Shown: positions 11,591-22,725 of the stretch, one piece after another | How positions within the stretch are numbered: the first letter of the stretch is position 1 | Layout: each line of letters begins with the position of its first letter | NCBI GenBank assembly: GCA_032718475.1 | Contig: JAUCBJ010000241.1 | Location: 1-36,726 of the forward strand | Source: Nemertoderma westbladi | Lineage: Eukaryota > Xenacoelomorpha > Nemertodermatida > Nemertodermatidae | Length of the DNA stretch: 36,726 nucleotides | Direction: 5' to 3' | Notes under the pieces: model-generated | Seen by the model: the letters and a program-made list of their open reading frames with translations, nothing else | Told to the model about the DNA's origin: nothing | The model's database searches: none | Position numbers and translations under genes: made by a program

Positions 11591-11790
11591 AAATTCTACA
11601 CACAGACAGACTTCTACAGTTCCCCGGTCTGCCGCTAGGGGGCGAATTAACAGAAACGTAAAAATAGCTGTAATTATAGAACCAACGATCAGATTCTTCT
11701 GAAATTTAGTAGTAGTTACCTAAGAGCATTGCTTAATTAGAAATTCTACAGAGACTTTTACAGTTCCTGTCTGCCGCTAGTGGGGAATTG
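11591..11790. repeat. Two inverted-orientation units of the ~150-bp TAGCGG repeat family
   Basis: AAATTCTACA...TACAGTTCC...GTCTGCCGCTAG occurs at 11591 and again near 11740, a spacing of about 149 bp. It is related to the 1150-2130 units in the opposite orientation. Confidence 0.6.
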
Positions 11791-12141
11791 TTAGAGCTCC
11801 AGTTCAACGTGCTTAGTACGGTTTAATAAACAATCAATTAATTATTTTATTCAATACAGTAATTATAACAGTAAAATGCAATGTATTCTATTTTTTAGTG
11901 AAATCAAGAATTAGGAGGGGGGTGGGACTAGACGCAAATCCCATCTTGGCGAATTAATATCCCGCCTCAATATTAATTTCTAAATTTTGGGAAAGGAGCA
12001 GGTTACAGTGGCACGTTATTTTAACCAAAACAATAAAGTAAACACAATAGAACAGGTTACAGTTTTATTTTTGAGAGTAATCAGCTGTTGTTATTTGCGT
12101 CCAATTTCCCCTGGAGAGGGATGAATTTTTATTGCGTCCAG

Positions 12142-12161
12142 CCCCCCCCCCCCCCCCCCCC
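12142..12161. repeat. Poly-C tract (20)
   Basis: Uninterrupted C20. Confidence 0.95.
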
Positions 12162-12450
12162 TATCTTGAAATCAAATACCAAAAATATATTTATTATATG
12201 AACAATCTATTTGGAAATTGTAAGTTCGGCCTATCTCTTTACCATAAGCTCAGTATCTTTATCTGGTGTGTTTTTATTATTTTACCAATTATTTAATATG
12301 TTTGATAGAATTGAACAACACCGCCCAACACAACCAACTCTCTATCCGCCTCGAGCATCGAGAATACGAGAAACTCGATCGAAATACCTGCTTATCCCAG
12401 TAGTATCCGTCCGTAGTCAGTCACCGGACCGCTGCGGTTTACTCCCGTAG

Positions 12451-12639
12451 AACAGTAGAATTCCCGCAGCTTCCGACCCAATTCGACAACGAATTCGCTT
12501 CACACTTTCGCGTCACAGAGAACGTAATCCAGTGCGATAACGTCTGCCCAACGTTCAACCATTTCCCCCAGGCGATCCCAGGATCCGGGCCGCCGCTAAA
12601 CCCAGATCGCAATCCTCGTCGATTCGTCCAGTCGTCGAC
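12451..12639 (+). CDS. Candidate internal exon, plus strand, unassigned
   Basis: A 189-bp open stretch preceded by ACTCCCGTAG and followed by GTAAGT. Its open frame contains QFDNEFASHFRVTENV and QCDNVCPTFNHF. The upstream pyrimidine tract is short. It could be an alternative Akt exon or a cryptic exon; no homology is recognised. It competes with the minus-strand ORF over the same GC-rich block. Confidence 0.15.
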
Positions 12640-12892
12640 GTAAGTCAGTAAGTGGGACTCTTCCCACCGCACTCCAAGGTGGGTGACCGGAGTGAGGCAT
12701 GATGAACTTGGCAGTGGCCCGCATTACGATCTGACCGACCGCCGTATTCCCAGTGTCTGAGTGTAGTAAATACCCAAATAGAATCGTACTGACAAACAAG
12801 CAATTCCGTAGTATTCCCCCGTTAATCACCTCTTGAAGCAACTCGGCTGCTCGGGTCCAGATACATCGGACTGTCGGGAGCGTTTCAGACAT
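12596..12892 (-). CDS. Unassigned 98-codon ORF in a GC-rich block
   Basis: ATG-started minus-strand ORF (MSETLPTVRCIW at its start), with a hydrophobic stretch near LFVSTILFGYLL. It lies in a locally GC-rich island (about 12300-12890) unlike the surrounding AT-rich intron. No family is recognised. The plus strand of the same block is also open across 12451-12639 between a CCCGTAG acceptor-like site and a perfect GTAAGT donor, so a plus-strand exon is a competing reading. At most one of the two is likely real. Confidence 0.2.
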   Translation of the reverse strand: MSETLPTVRCIWTRAAELLQEVINGGILRNCLFVSTILFGYLLHSDTGNTAVGQIVMRATAKFIMPHSGHPPWSAVGRVPLTDLRRRLDESTRIAIWV

Positions 12893-13755
12893 CAGACAGT
12901 AATGGAGCGATATTTGCGAATATTTCCAATGGTTTTATAATAAATAAGGGGATTCAACAGTTCAATGCTAAAACAAATGGATTATTCCTAACCCCACCCC
13001 AATACAGCAATATACCTAACAGTATATAGCTTAGGTACCACAGTCTGACTAGCTTTAAATATTAGAGTATGAAAATTATTATAGGACCCTCATGGAAACG
13101 AGGTATATACCTCATGAGGCTATCCTTACACCAGAACCTTTTATTTAAGTAAATAAACATTTTATAAGTTGACTATCTACATAAATCAGTATTGGTGCTC
13201 CTAAATATCTAGTGTTATTAGGCCTACTTGTACTGTAGGCCTAATATCGTAACGTAATCTTTATAAATGTATTATTGTGAATTTTAAAAGGTTTAATTAT
13301 GTGTAAAAAACAATCAATCAATCAAACCATAATCAGCACAGTCAGCCTACGCATGGGTGGTACCTACGGTGCGCACTACAACGGCTGAACGGCAGTACAG
13401 CAATACGGTGTACCGTGCCAATGACTGAATGATTAGCGGTAACTACTGAACTATCTAAACTATTATATTATTATTACCGGTACTAGGCTAATTAGGCCTA
13501 AACTATAATCACCGCAAGGGTTTCCGGGGCCATGTTTAGATTACATGATATGGCATGTCTGCAGTGTATGGTACCGGCTGACCTGTATTACAGCCTGACA
13601 GTACCGGTACAAATGGTACATGCAGATTGGCAGACAGCCCCTATGTTTTGCAAAATTTGTCAGAAAACCAGCTGATTTATCCTACAGTAATAATAATTTA
13701 ACGCATGTTAATTTTGGATAAATAAATATATTATAACTACAATAACAGTTACACT
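12893..13755. other. No gene recognised
   Basis: Contains several TAGGCCTA and ACCGGTA palindromic words and no ORF of interest. Confidence 0.45.
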
Positions 13756-13993
13756 GATGCTGCACGAAGGCCCCACGCAAATTCTACTTGGAAAATTTTC
13801 AAACTTTTGCCAAACAACATGTGTACCAAGTTTGGATAGATTTCATCAAGGATTGGCCGAGTTATTAACGTTTAAAATAAAATACTGAAAAAAAACGCGA
13901 CAGAACGACAGAACGACAGAACGACAGAACGACAGGTTGATTAATGGTACCACTACGCTAAGGCTCTCTCACTTCGTGGCTCGCCCCACACCA
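13756..13993. repeat. Dispersed repeat copy with GACAGAAC minisatellite
   Basis: It begins with the inverted boundary word GCACGAAGGCCCCAC, contains ACCAAGTTTGGATAGATTTC and about four GACAGAAC units (13898-13937), and ends with GCTAAGGCTC and CTTCGTGGCTCGCCCCAC. The layout (core, A-rich stretch, ACGACAG-type repeat, conserved tail) parallels the right half of 1030-2331. Confidence 0.55.
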
Positions 13994-14028
13994 AGCCCCG
14001 AAATAGTGTCGTATTCAGAGACACGACT

Positions 14029-14046
14029 CCCCCCCCCCCCTCCCCC
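14029..14046. repeat. Poly-C tract (C12 T C5)
   Basis: Once-interrupted homopolymer. Confidence 0.95.
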
Positions 14047-15560
14047 TTCTTGGGGGGCTTTTTGAGCTTTTTCGAGCGTCTTGAAGTTGAGAGATTTCTA
14101 GAAATTCAGTATTTCAAGTTAATTTTAATAATTCTTGTGATCAGCGTGGAGTACTGGAGTCATCTTCCAATAGATCTGTGTCACCATCACCAGGTGGTGG
14201 AACCATCGTACAGTGATTTGATATCTGCAATAATTTCCTCAGGATTTCCATATACTGCAAGTATGCTGAACATATGTGAGCGAGTTACTGAAATAAGGCC
14301 TTGAAGAAGTCAACAAAGATAACAGCCAGACGTCTGTGTTTCTTTGTTTATAGATCTTCGATTTTCCTTTCTAAGCGTCAAAATAGGCTATATGGCCCCA
14401 CAACCTTTACGGAACCCGTTCGGACACAGCTGTGGGGTTCGCCTCGGCTTGCACCAAGAAGAGAGCCGACCGAGATCCGCGATGGTCCAAGGGCCAGCAG
14501 CAGCCAGCTGCGGCGTGGTCCAGGAGTTCAACCTCCTAGACACCCGAGTACTTCCTAGGGTAGTGGAAGAGACCCCCGCCGACAGGGGCCTGGTAGGCCC
14601 ACTGTTTGGTTGCAGCGGGCGAGCAGGCTGCCGTAATGGGTGGCACAGTCGACAGTGGCATTGAGGGTAGTGGTGTCGAAGATGGTAACGTCACTGGTGG
14701 TGACATTGAGGAGAGTAGCGCTGTCGACCACGCAACGAAGGTACGGTTATAGGAGGGGGAGGAGGAGGGGGCATCAACTGGAGACTATTTTTGAATCTCC
14801 AATTATTTGCCAGTCATTTACATCATCAACAAACCAAACAGGATTTGCCTCTTACGGATTGGAATAATATCAGAAGTTTTGCAGATTTGTGGTATACCAC
14901 GTGGTCCCAATGTACAGTTCCCCATTTGACTCCATCTCAAAGTGCCAACAATACACAAAGATCTTTTTCCGGTTTGCGATTATGAGGTAGTTGGATATAT
15001 AGGGACATAGGTATAGTCTTTGGTACACAATACAACAATTTAAACAAGGAATCAGCATTCAATCAGTCAATCAGTTTTACTACTAAATATTTGTTGTAGC
15101 GATTCAGAAATATTTTTAATCGATCCAGAAATATTTTTAATCAATACACAATTTTGATTCAAAAATATTCTTAATTGATACATACAATAATGCCAATAGT
15201 TATATTTAATAAAAATAATCTCTCTACCGGTTGTTGTTATATTACAATAATTATTAGCAACAAGTGTGTGTTGATAAATAACGAAGGAACATATTCCGCA
15301 GAATTGAGTTGAGGGATTGTCTATTTATGTAAGTAAATAGTGAGTGATTGTTGAGTTTATAGAGAATCAAGGGTTTCTATAGCCACAAGAAGGTGACCTT
15401 TGCATTTTCCACGTAGAACTTAGGGCTTGACCTCAAAAAACGAATTCAAATTGATTTATAAACAATTTGCTATGTTTTGATATATATATTTTTTTAATTT
15501 CAAAGAAGAACAAGTCATGAGTAATGAAATAACTGTCTGAAAATTCTCCACTCCGGGAAA
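14047..15560. other. Locally GC-rich patch (about 14390-14780), no gene recognised
   Basis: Overlapping short ORFs exist in all three plus frames, one acidic (MGGTVDSGIEGSGVEDG at its start, 14637). None shows a domain. The patch could be element debris. Confidence 0.3.
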
Positions 15561-15566
15561 TATTAG

Positions 15567-16514
15567 TTAGGCCTCCATATGAAACTAAAATAAATACCAA
15601 ATATTAGTTCGGCCTTCATATGAAACTAAAATAAATACAAAATATTAGTTCGGCCTTTATATGAAACTAAAATAAATACCAAATATTAGTTCGGCCTTCA
15701 TATGAAACTAAAATAAATACCAAATATTAGTTCGGCCTTCATACTGTATGAAACTAAAATAAATACCAAATATTAGTTCGGCCTTCATATGAAACTAAAA
15801 TAAATACCAAATATTAGTACGGCCTTCATATGAAACTAAAATAAATACCAAATATTAGTTCGGCCTTCATATGAAACTAAAATAAATACCAAATATTAGT
15901 TCGGCCTTCATATGAAACTAAAATAAATACCAAATATTAGTTCGGCCTTCATATGAAACTAAAATAAATACCAAATATTAGTTCGGCCTTCATATGAAAC
16001 TAAAATAAATACCAAATATTAGTTCGGCCTTCATATGAAACTAAAATAAATACCAAATATTAGTTCGGCCTTCATATGAAACTACAATAAATACCAAATA
16101 TTAGTTCGGCCTTCATATGCAACTAAAATAAATACCAAATATTAGTTCGGCCTTCATATGAAACTAAAATAAATACCAAATATTAGTTCGGCCTCCATAT
16201 GAAACTAAAATAAATACCAAATATTAGTTCGGCCTTCATATGAAACTAAAATAAATACCAAATATTAGTTCGGCCTCCATATGAAAATAAAATAACTACC
16301 AAATATTAGTTCGGCCTTCATATGAAACTAAAATAAATACCAAATATTAGTTCGGCCTTCATATGAAACTAAAGTAAATACAAAATATTAGTTCGGCCTT
16401 CATATGAAACTAAAATAAATACCAAATATTAGTTCGGCCTTCATATGAAACTAAAATAAATACTAAATATTAGTTCGGCCTTCATATGAAACTAAAATAA
16501 ATACCAAATATTAG
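15567..16514. repeat. 41-bp satellite, 23 copies
   Basis: The monomer runs from TTCGGCCTTCATATGAAAC to CCAAATATTAG. The 948 bp equal 23 monomers plus a 5-bp insertion near 15740. Copies differ by scattered single bases only. The array is cut by the LINE at 16515; one partial monomer resumes at 19501. Confidence 0.97.
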
Positions 16515-19500
16515 TCTTTAGTCATTAGAATTAAAATTATTTCTAATTCTTTTATTCTCATGTCGTGTTACGCACCAGATGCCTCGAAATCTGTGGCTCT
16601 CTATGAAGATTTCCTTGGGAGACTTGACACACTAATAAAATTTTATCCTGAGTCTATAAATATAATACTGACTGACTCAAACTCTGACGTAGGTCCTCTC
16701 CAAGGTCCTAGGTTTCTTAGACATGTAACTCAGCGTGGTGTTCTACTGAACAACTTTCTATCCTCAAATCACTACCTATGTGCCGACACCAGCGACAAAT
16801 TTTCTGGCCCTTGCACTACCTACCATGGTCATGGTCACAGTTACCATATCATCACTACCGAAACTGGAATGAATTTTCTATCTAATGAATGGTATGGTAT
16901 CTAATGAGGATCCCACCATCAATCACTCAAATCACGTTCCTATAACTGCCACTTTCAGTTTCCCCATTGATATATCCAAAAGAATCTCCATATGAGGCTA
17001 ACTCATTTTCAACAAAACGTTATGCATGGGATAGAGTTACCTGTCAGCAACTGTGCGCATATGAACAACTAGTCAACAAAGGTATAAATCAGATGCGTAC
17101 TCGCATGCCTTTCCCTAGCCATACTAAATGGTCGTCCGATGATCTACACAAGTTTACAACTGGAGTTCAGGTCATAATAAGTCAATCTGCCAAGGCCACA
17201 CTTCCAATAATAAAAGTACATCGGAAAACAAAAAACATAAGAATAAGGTCGAGAATATTGAAAGATCGAACCCACACAACAAAACAACTATATAAATTGT
17301 CGTGCAATGATAACAAAGAGGATTCAAGCACATATGGACAGGCATACAAAGAATCCAAGAGGTCGGTTCGGCGCCTGAAAAATTGGTTGTCAAGAAACCT
17401 TGTATCCAATGCAGTCAAAAGTAAATCTCAACTGCTGAAGAAGGATCCCAGGAAATTTTGGAATAGCTTCAAACCAAAAATGTCGCAAGAGCCTCCTCCC
17501 AGTGTTCAGCAAGACATCATAAACAATATGTATTCAGCACACACAAGAGACAACAATTACACAAAGTCCATGTCCCAAGTCATTGAAGAGCTACAGGAGG
17601 CAAGGACAACAGCTAAAGTTCCAACAGTTTCTCCTCTAACAATAAAGAGAGCCGTTTTAAACCTTTCCAAATGTAAGGCCGCTGATGTTAATTCTCTTGT
17701 GGTTGAACACATCCTCAGCATTAACCCAGGATTTATATGTCATGTTTTGTCAGAGATCATACATGCTACTTTCAGACTCGGCGAAGTTCCTCAGGTATTT
17801 GGTGAAACAATTGTTTCCCACCTGTACAGTACAAAGGCAACGGACGTGATCCTCTACTCTCAAAGTCATATCGTCGGATCGCTACAGTAAACCTATTTGC
17901 TAAGATATTCGAGTCCGTGTTACTCGGTGAGTTCCTCTCCACCCCAGACATTATCCCGCCATTCGAGTCCGTGTTACTCGGTGAGTTCCTCTCCACCCCA
18001 GACATTATCCCGCCATCCCAATTGGCCTATCAGAAGAAAATTGGATCCGACTTCATCATTAGCGCAATCCTGGAATGTCTCGAAATGCAACGCAGAAAGG
18101 GAACCACCATTTACCTCTGCCAATTGGATGTAGCCTCTGCGTTCGACTACGTTGAATACTTTACTCTATTCAACAAACTACGACTTCACTTAAACCCTCA
18201 TATATGTCTTGCACTACTACCATACTACAAATTCAGCACTGCATTCCTCAAAATCGGATCAAAAATCTCGGAGATTGGGATCCCACTCACACGTGGCGTG
18301 AAACAAGGATCGTTATTATCCCCATTACTTTTCAACATGTACACTGCTGGTACACTAGGTGCTTTGGACAGCGCTGGTTTCGGACACAGCTTCGCAGTTG
18401 GGTGGGTGGGCTCCATGGTGTATGCCGATGAAATTCTACTAATCGGTAGATCTTCTGATGAAATCGAGAAGCAAGTCGACATAGTCATTGAAAATTTAGC
18501 CAAAGTTCAGTTAAGCTTTGAAGAATCCAAGACACATTGGATGTTCATACTCAGCCATCGTGGCCACCAGGGTGATGTTGCCACATTCCTCAATATTATC
18601 GGTATTCTGGTTCCCGCCCGACAGTCTATCACTTTTTTGGGATTCAAATTTAACGCCCATGCGGGGGCTCTAGCTGACAGCATCCAAATCATCGCCTCAA
18701 TTTCAGAGTCATTTCATAGAAATGGATGACCACAAGGTGGTTAACCACTTCCACTTTGAGTCACGTTTGGCGGTCTATTGCGATTCCCATCATACTTTAC
18801 AGTGTAAGATTCCTAGTTGGTGCTTTAACAGACACAGAATTAACCAATCTCGACGTCTACTACAGGAAAATATTGCGTGGACTTTTGCACCTGGGCAACT
18901 ATGCAAGTAACCAAGTCGCATATTCTCTACTGAACTGCAACTCAATCTCATCCGACGCCTTTACAGCTTCGATCAGTACCATAATACGTGTTACGGACTG
19001 TCCAAATGTTAATTTGTTAAGATGTTTAACACAACTAAATACACATAATAATCGTTCATATACCGGACTAGGATCCACGTGTAACAGCTGCAGACGCCAA
19101 TTTCCTATCCCGCTCCTATCATCTCTGCTTAAATATAAATTCAGTAAGAGGGAAATTTTCTCTAGATTATCACCAGGGTCACTGACACACAGAGAGACTG
19201 CCCACCACAACTTCATTCAACAGTGCTACGACAACAGTGCATTATCTTTTAACAGCAAACATAATTGTAATTCAGCAGTACTTTAACCTCATCTAGTACT
19301 CCATTGGCGACTACGGTATATGCAATATTAGTTATGTCCCATGCGTTATCTGGTATTTCTTTTTAACCACGTTAATTGTACCAATTATTGTTTTTACTAG
19401 TTTTTGCTTAAATAATTTGTGTTGAACGTATTTCGGTGCGCTTTTAATTTATATTGTCGGCAAAGACCGAATTAAATTAAATGAAATGAAAATAAATGAG
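16515..19500 (+). mobile_element. 5'-truncated non-LTR retrotransposon (LINE)
   Basis: Starts within the apurinic-type endonuclease domain: YAPDASKSVALYEDF and ILTDSNSDVGPL (an altered GDFNxD motif), later a shifted HSNHVPITA corresponding to SDHxPI. A linker region and a complete reverse transcriptase domain follow: motif A LDVASAFD (18124-18147), motif B GVKQGSLLSP (about 18295-18324), motif C YADE (18421-18432). The second catalytic Asp of YADD is replaced by Glu. The C-terminal segment (ILYSVRFLVGA, CNSCRRQF) ends at 19286. The 3' UTR ends with a GTCGG...GACCG hairpin and an AAATTAAATGAAATG-type tail at 19500. It lies between AAATATTAG and TTCGGCC, i.e. exactly at a monomer junction of the 41-bp satellite; no clear target-site duplication is visible. 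The clade is not determined. Confidence 0.85.
16560..19286 (+). pseudogene. Decayed endonuclease-reverse transcriptase ORF of the LINE
   Basis: The coding region is split over several frames: 16560-16904 (endonuclease remainder), 16967-17890 (linker and RT fingers, e.g. NLSKCKAADVNSLVVEHIL), 17917-18729 (RT palm) and 18726-19286 (thumb and C-terminal region). The frame breaks at about 16900, 17890 and 18726. A 54-bp direct duplication (17907-17960 and 17961-18014) repeats 18 residues around FESVLLGEFLS. With the YADE change and missing N-terminus the copy cannot be autonomous. Confidence 0.82.
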
Positions 19501-19533
19501 TTCGGCCTTCATATGAAACTAAAATCAATACCG
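19501..19533. repeat. Orphan partial monomer of the 41-bp satellite
   Basis: TTCGGCCTTCATATGAAAC plus TAAAATCAATACC, directly after the LINE 3' end and directly before the mannosyltransferase fragment. Confidence 0.93.
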
Positions 19534-20023
19534 GGGGATCGCTTGGTGCTTACCACCTCAGGTTTAAAGCTCAAAACTTACATTAATGTTTGAAATATCA
19601 TGTAAACAGATTACAATGTGATAATTGGATTGTTCATTTGGATGAAGACACACTGATAACCGAATCTTCGATAATTGGCATGATCAATTTCGAATCCGAT
19701 GCTACGTATGACCTTGGTCAAGGTCTTATTACTTACTACAATAATGGAATAATAATTGGTTTACGACTTTAGGTGACATGCGTCGTGTACCTGACGCCAT
19801 GGGAGTTATTCGTTTGCAGTTCAAGTGTTTCCATAAACCTTTATTTGGTTGGAAACTTTCCTATTTGGTAGTTCGTGCCAGGAGCAAACTAGCCGTCGGA
19901 TTTTATAACGGACCTGATGGTGACATGACGGAATACCGTTATTTCGCGATGATGGCTTTCTCTTAATGGCTTAGATTCAATTATTTTGAAGCGGAAATGC
20001 TGGTGCGATCTTGTACAAGATGA
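19534..20023 (+). pseudogene. egh: Broken beta-1,4-mannosyltransferase (egghead-type, GT2) fragment
   Basis: Matches the central catalytic part of invertebrate egghead/BRE-3 proteins, which add beta-1,4-mannose to glucosylceramide in the Golgi. Recognised segments in order: FKAQNLH (19572-19583), NWIVHLDEDTLITES with the DxD-like HLDED, LGQGLITYYNN, then after a shift NWFTTLGDM, LQFKCFHKPLFGWKLSY, GDMTEYRYFAMMAFS and FNYFEAEML. It is disabled four ways: an in-frame TAA at 19584-19586 replacing an expected Tyr, a one-base deletion near 19746-19755, a TAA at 19964-19966 where the family has Gln, and AED changed to MTE. A further shift near 19568 is likely. Both ends stop abruptly at satellites: a 41-bp monomer on the left and the 44-bp array on the right. 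It is intronless over about 150 codons, so it is a retrocopy or one large duplicated exon. Family recall is confident; no alignment was run. Confidence 0.85.
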
Positions 20024-20650
20024 GGTCTGATGAGGTCTGACGTACGTACGCATAGCGCGGGTTAGAGCTAACTGATTAGGTCTGACGTACGTAGGTATAG
20101 CGCTGGTTAGAGCTACTGATGAGGTCTAACGTACGTACGCATAGCGCTGGTTAGAGCTACTGATGAGGTCTGATGAGGTCTGATGAGGTCTGACGTACGT
20201 ACGCATAGCGCTGGTTAGAGCTACTGATGAGGTCTGACGTACATACGTATAACGCTGGTTAGAGCTACTGATGAGGTCTGACGTACGTACGCATAGCGCT
20301 GGTTAGAGCTACTGATGAGGTCTGACGTACGTACGCATAGCGCTGGTTAGAGCTACTGATGAGGTCTGACGTACGTACGCATAGCGCTGGTTAGAGCTAC
20401 TGATGAGGTCTGACGTACGTACGCATAGCGCTGATTAGAGCTACTGATGAGGTCTGACGTACGTACGCATAGCGCTGGTTAGAGCTACTGATGAGGTCTG
20501 ACGTACGTACGCATAGCGCTGGTTAGAGCTACTGATGAGGTCTGACGTACGTACGCATAGCGCTGGTTAGAGCTACTGATGAGGTCTGACGTATGTACGT
20601 ATAGCGCTGGTTAGAGCTACTGATGAGGTCTGACGCATAGCGCTGATTCA
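20020..20650. repeat. 44-bp satellite
   Basis: The unit contains TGATGAGGTCTGACGTACGT, then ACGCATAGCGCTGG and TTAGAGCTAC, in about 13 copies. The 10-bp subrepeat TGATGAGGTC is itself multiplied at the left edge and near 20160-20190. The array starts at the point where the mannosyltransferase homology stops. Confidence 0.95.
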
Positions 20651-20858
20651 ATACCGGGTGACGTGCTTCCTCGTTTTTTCCATTTCTGAAAAAACCAATA
20701 ATATTGAATCATATTTTAAAGAGTATATATAAAGAGATATATAATTTGTAATTACCGGTTCTATATTCTGTGCCACTGTAACCTTCACCTTCGCTTATTA
20801 ATTGATAATTTATCAATGATTCTATATTAATTCGCAGAGATGGGATTTGAGGCAAATA

Positions 20859-20873
20859 CCCCCCCCCCCCCCC
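20859..20873. repeat. Poly-C tract (15)
   Basis: Uninterrupted C15, about 210 bp right of the 44-bp satellite. Confidence 0.95.
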
Positions 20874-21549
20874 ATGCTCGGCTCGGTAGTGATGTCTAAC
20901 ATTGACAGACCCAAAAAGGCGGAACGAAACCTAATGATGGAGTGCCTCGTAAATAATTATGTTTTGATCAATTAAAAACACATTTCTTAAAGCAAACTAA
21001 CCTAGCTAATTAACCACACGTTGAATAAACCTGAAATCGATCCATTATATATACTCCATTATCGATCAACACAATGTACATGAAAAAGTTTATCAAAATA
21101 GGTTTGTAGGAAGTGTTCGAAACTGAAACTTCTGTATATATACATACAATACAATTTATCCCACACAGACAATTATTTATGACAGTAACTCTCCTTTCTC
21201 TACGAGCCGGCTCATAATAATGTAATTCGGGATCAAATGCTTTAAATATCAATTAAGATCACGTGACAATTAAATCCTGAGACCTGTCTCTGTTGCAATA
21301 GAACCGAAAACAATTAGTAAGCATAAAAGGTTGGAAATAATTACTAAATAAGGGGGTAACAAGTTACCCTGAATCGAATCTGGTGTATTTTTTTTTTGTA
21401 AAAACATGATAAATAACATGTCGAACAGCCGTGTTTTAGTAAGCGCGGATAGCCAATTTTGAAAATCGGCTGTGTTCGCTATTCTCAGTGCCTTTAAAAT
21501 TAATTTTGCGTTCTATGGAGAGTAATTTTCGATTCATCCAAAAACTTAC

Positions 21550-21736
21550 ACTTTGAAAAGATGTGCATCAATAATGTTGCACCACTATTGGACTTCAATA
21601 TTACAATAGGCAGATAGGGCTGTGAGCATACGGCAGAGCATCGTGTCTGCAGACACAGATGTAATATCGTTATATAGTAGCAGATAAACAGCCGAGTTGC
21701 TATAGCAAACAGCATTTTATCAACGTTAGCCGTCAT
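21550..21736 (-). CDS. Candidate first coding exon with signal-peptide-like N-terminus
   Basis: The ATG at 21736 opens MTANVDKMLFAIATRLF and a hydrophobic stretch, then TRCSAVCSQPY; a GTAAGT donor lies at 21549-21544 (minus strand). It could be the first exon of another small secreted protein antisense to Akt. The cysteine pattern does not match the two Ly6-type genes and the donor leaves a different phase. No downstream exon was found. Confidence 0.18.
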
Positions 21737-21933
21737 GATTAATTGAGGTGCAATAGACGCGCAAGATTCTCCCCATTCAATTGATATAATCCGAAACGAT
21801 TGATGCGATAAGTGCGAAATAATTGAGATTTATTGTTATTTGTATTTGAATGGATCAAAAATCACTCCATAAACCAGAAGAAGGCACCACCGACTTGTGG
21901 TGCATTCTTATCTTATGTGCACTACAAATATGC

Positions 21934-22013
21934 ACTACTTACGCGCACTACATATGTGCAATTGCACTACATATGTGTACTACATATGTGCATTACATAT
22001 GTGCACTACATTT
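21934..22013. repeat. CATATGTG-rich short tandem repeat
   Basis: ACTACATATGTGCA-type units of about 14-15 bp, four to five copies, rich in the palindrome CATATG. Confidence 0.75.
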
Positions 22014-22725
22014 GATAAAGATATGTTGAATATCTAATTTTTATATAATTTGTTTGTTTCTATGGCAACCGACATAAATAAACATTTCTAATTTAGGCCC
22101 CAAGTTAAATTAAAGTGAAAGTGTTGAAAGTTTGAAAGTACAAGTTAAAGTGATACCTAGTTAAAATTAGCTTTAGGTTTGCTAAGAATATTCAAAAATT
22201 TGGTGTAGGTCTCTAATTTGGTTAAGATTTGTGGTCTACATTTTTTATGCCTTTGGGTATTTAACAAATATGTACAGCCTCAAATTGGTTTCATATTTAG
22301 TTTCCCCTAGTAAATGCTCCAAACTCAAACACGGTAACAATATGGTTTCAGGAGGTACAAGAAGTAAATTAATCGACTGAAAATACTGGCATCTGAAATA
22401 CTGGTACATGCAAAATGTAGAAGATATTTATCAGAACTGCCCTAAAGGCGACCAACATCTATCTAGTACATCCCTACAATCCTACATCTTTAGAATTCCA
22501 ATTTATTTTAGAAACAAAAATCTTTCCAACAATAATGCAGTGACCAATATTTATAATATTATTCATCTCCATACCAAACTAAGTTTATGAAATGACTCTG
22601 AAATCTGGTTGTGTTAAAGCAAAAACAAGAACCTGATGAATCTTGTTAAGCTCCCACTATCTTGTACGACGTCCTTATTTTATTTATACTTTAATCCTGA
22701 TCGGTTTTAATCTAAATTATTCATT

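Larger units (their letters stand above)
20874..22660. other. No gene recognised apart from the candidate exon at 21550-21736
   Basis: AT-rich intronic sequence; the CATATG repeat lies within it. Confidence 0.4.

Noticed and set aside
14301-14664. Two overlapping ORFs (85 and 106 codons) in a GC-rich patch
   Set aside because: They are mutually overlapping frames with no recognisable domain and weak start contexts; kept only as a compositional note.
15567-16514. CRISPR-like regular array
   Set aside because: Monomers are contiguous with no variable spacers, and the context is eukaryotic; it is a satellite. The same applies to the arrays at 29145 and 33850.
17772-18005. Minus-strand ORF with repeated MSGVERNSPSNTDSN
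   Set aside because: Antisense shadow of the 54-bp duplication inside the LINE reverse transcriptase.
20020-20650. Hammerhead ribozyme candidate: CTGATGAG occurs in every 44-bp unit
   Set aside because: The required downstream GAAA core and matching stems are absent in all units inspected.
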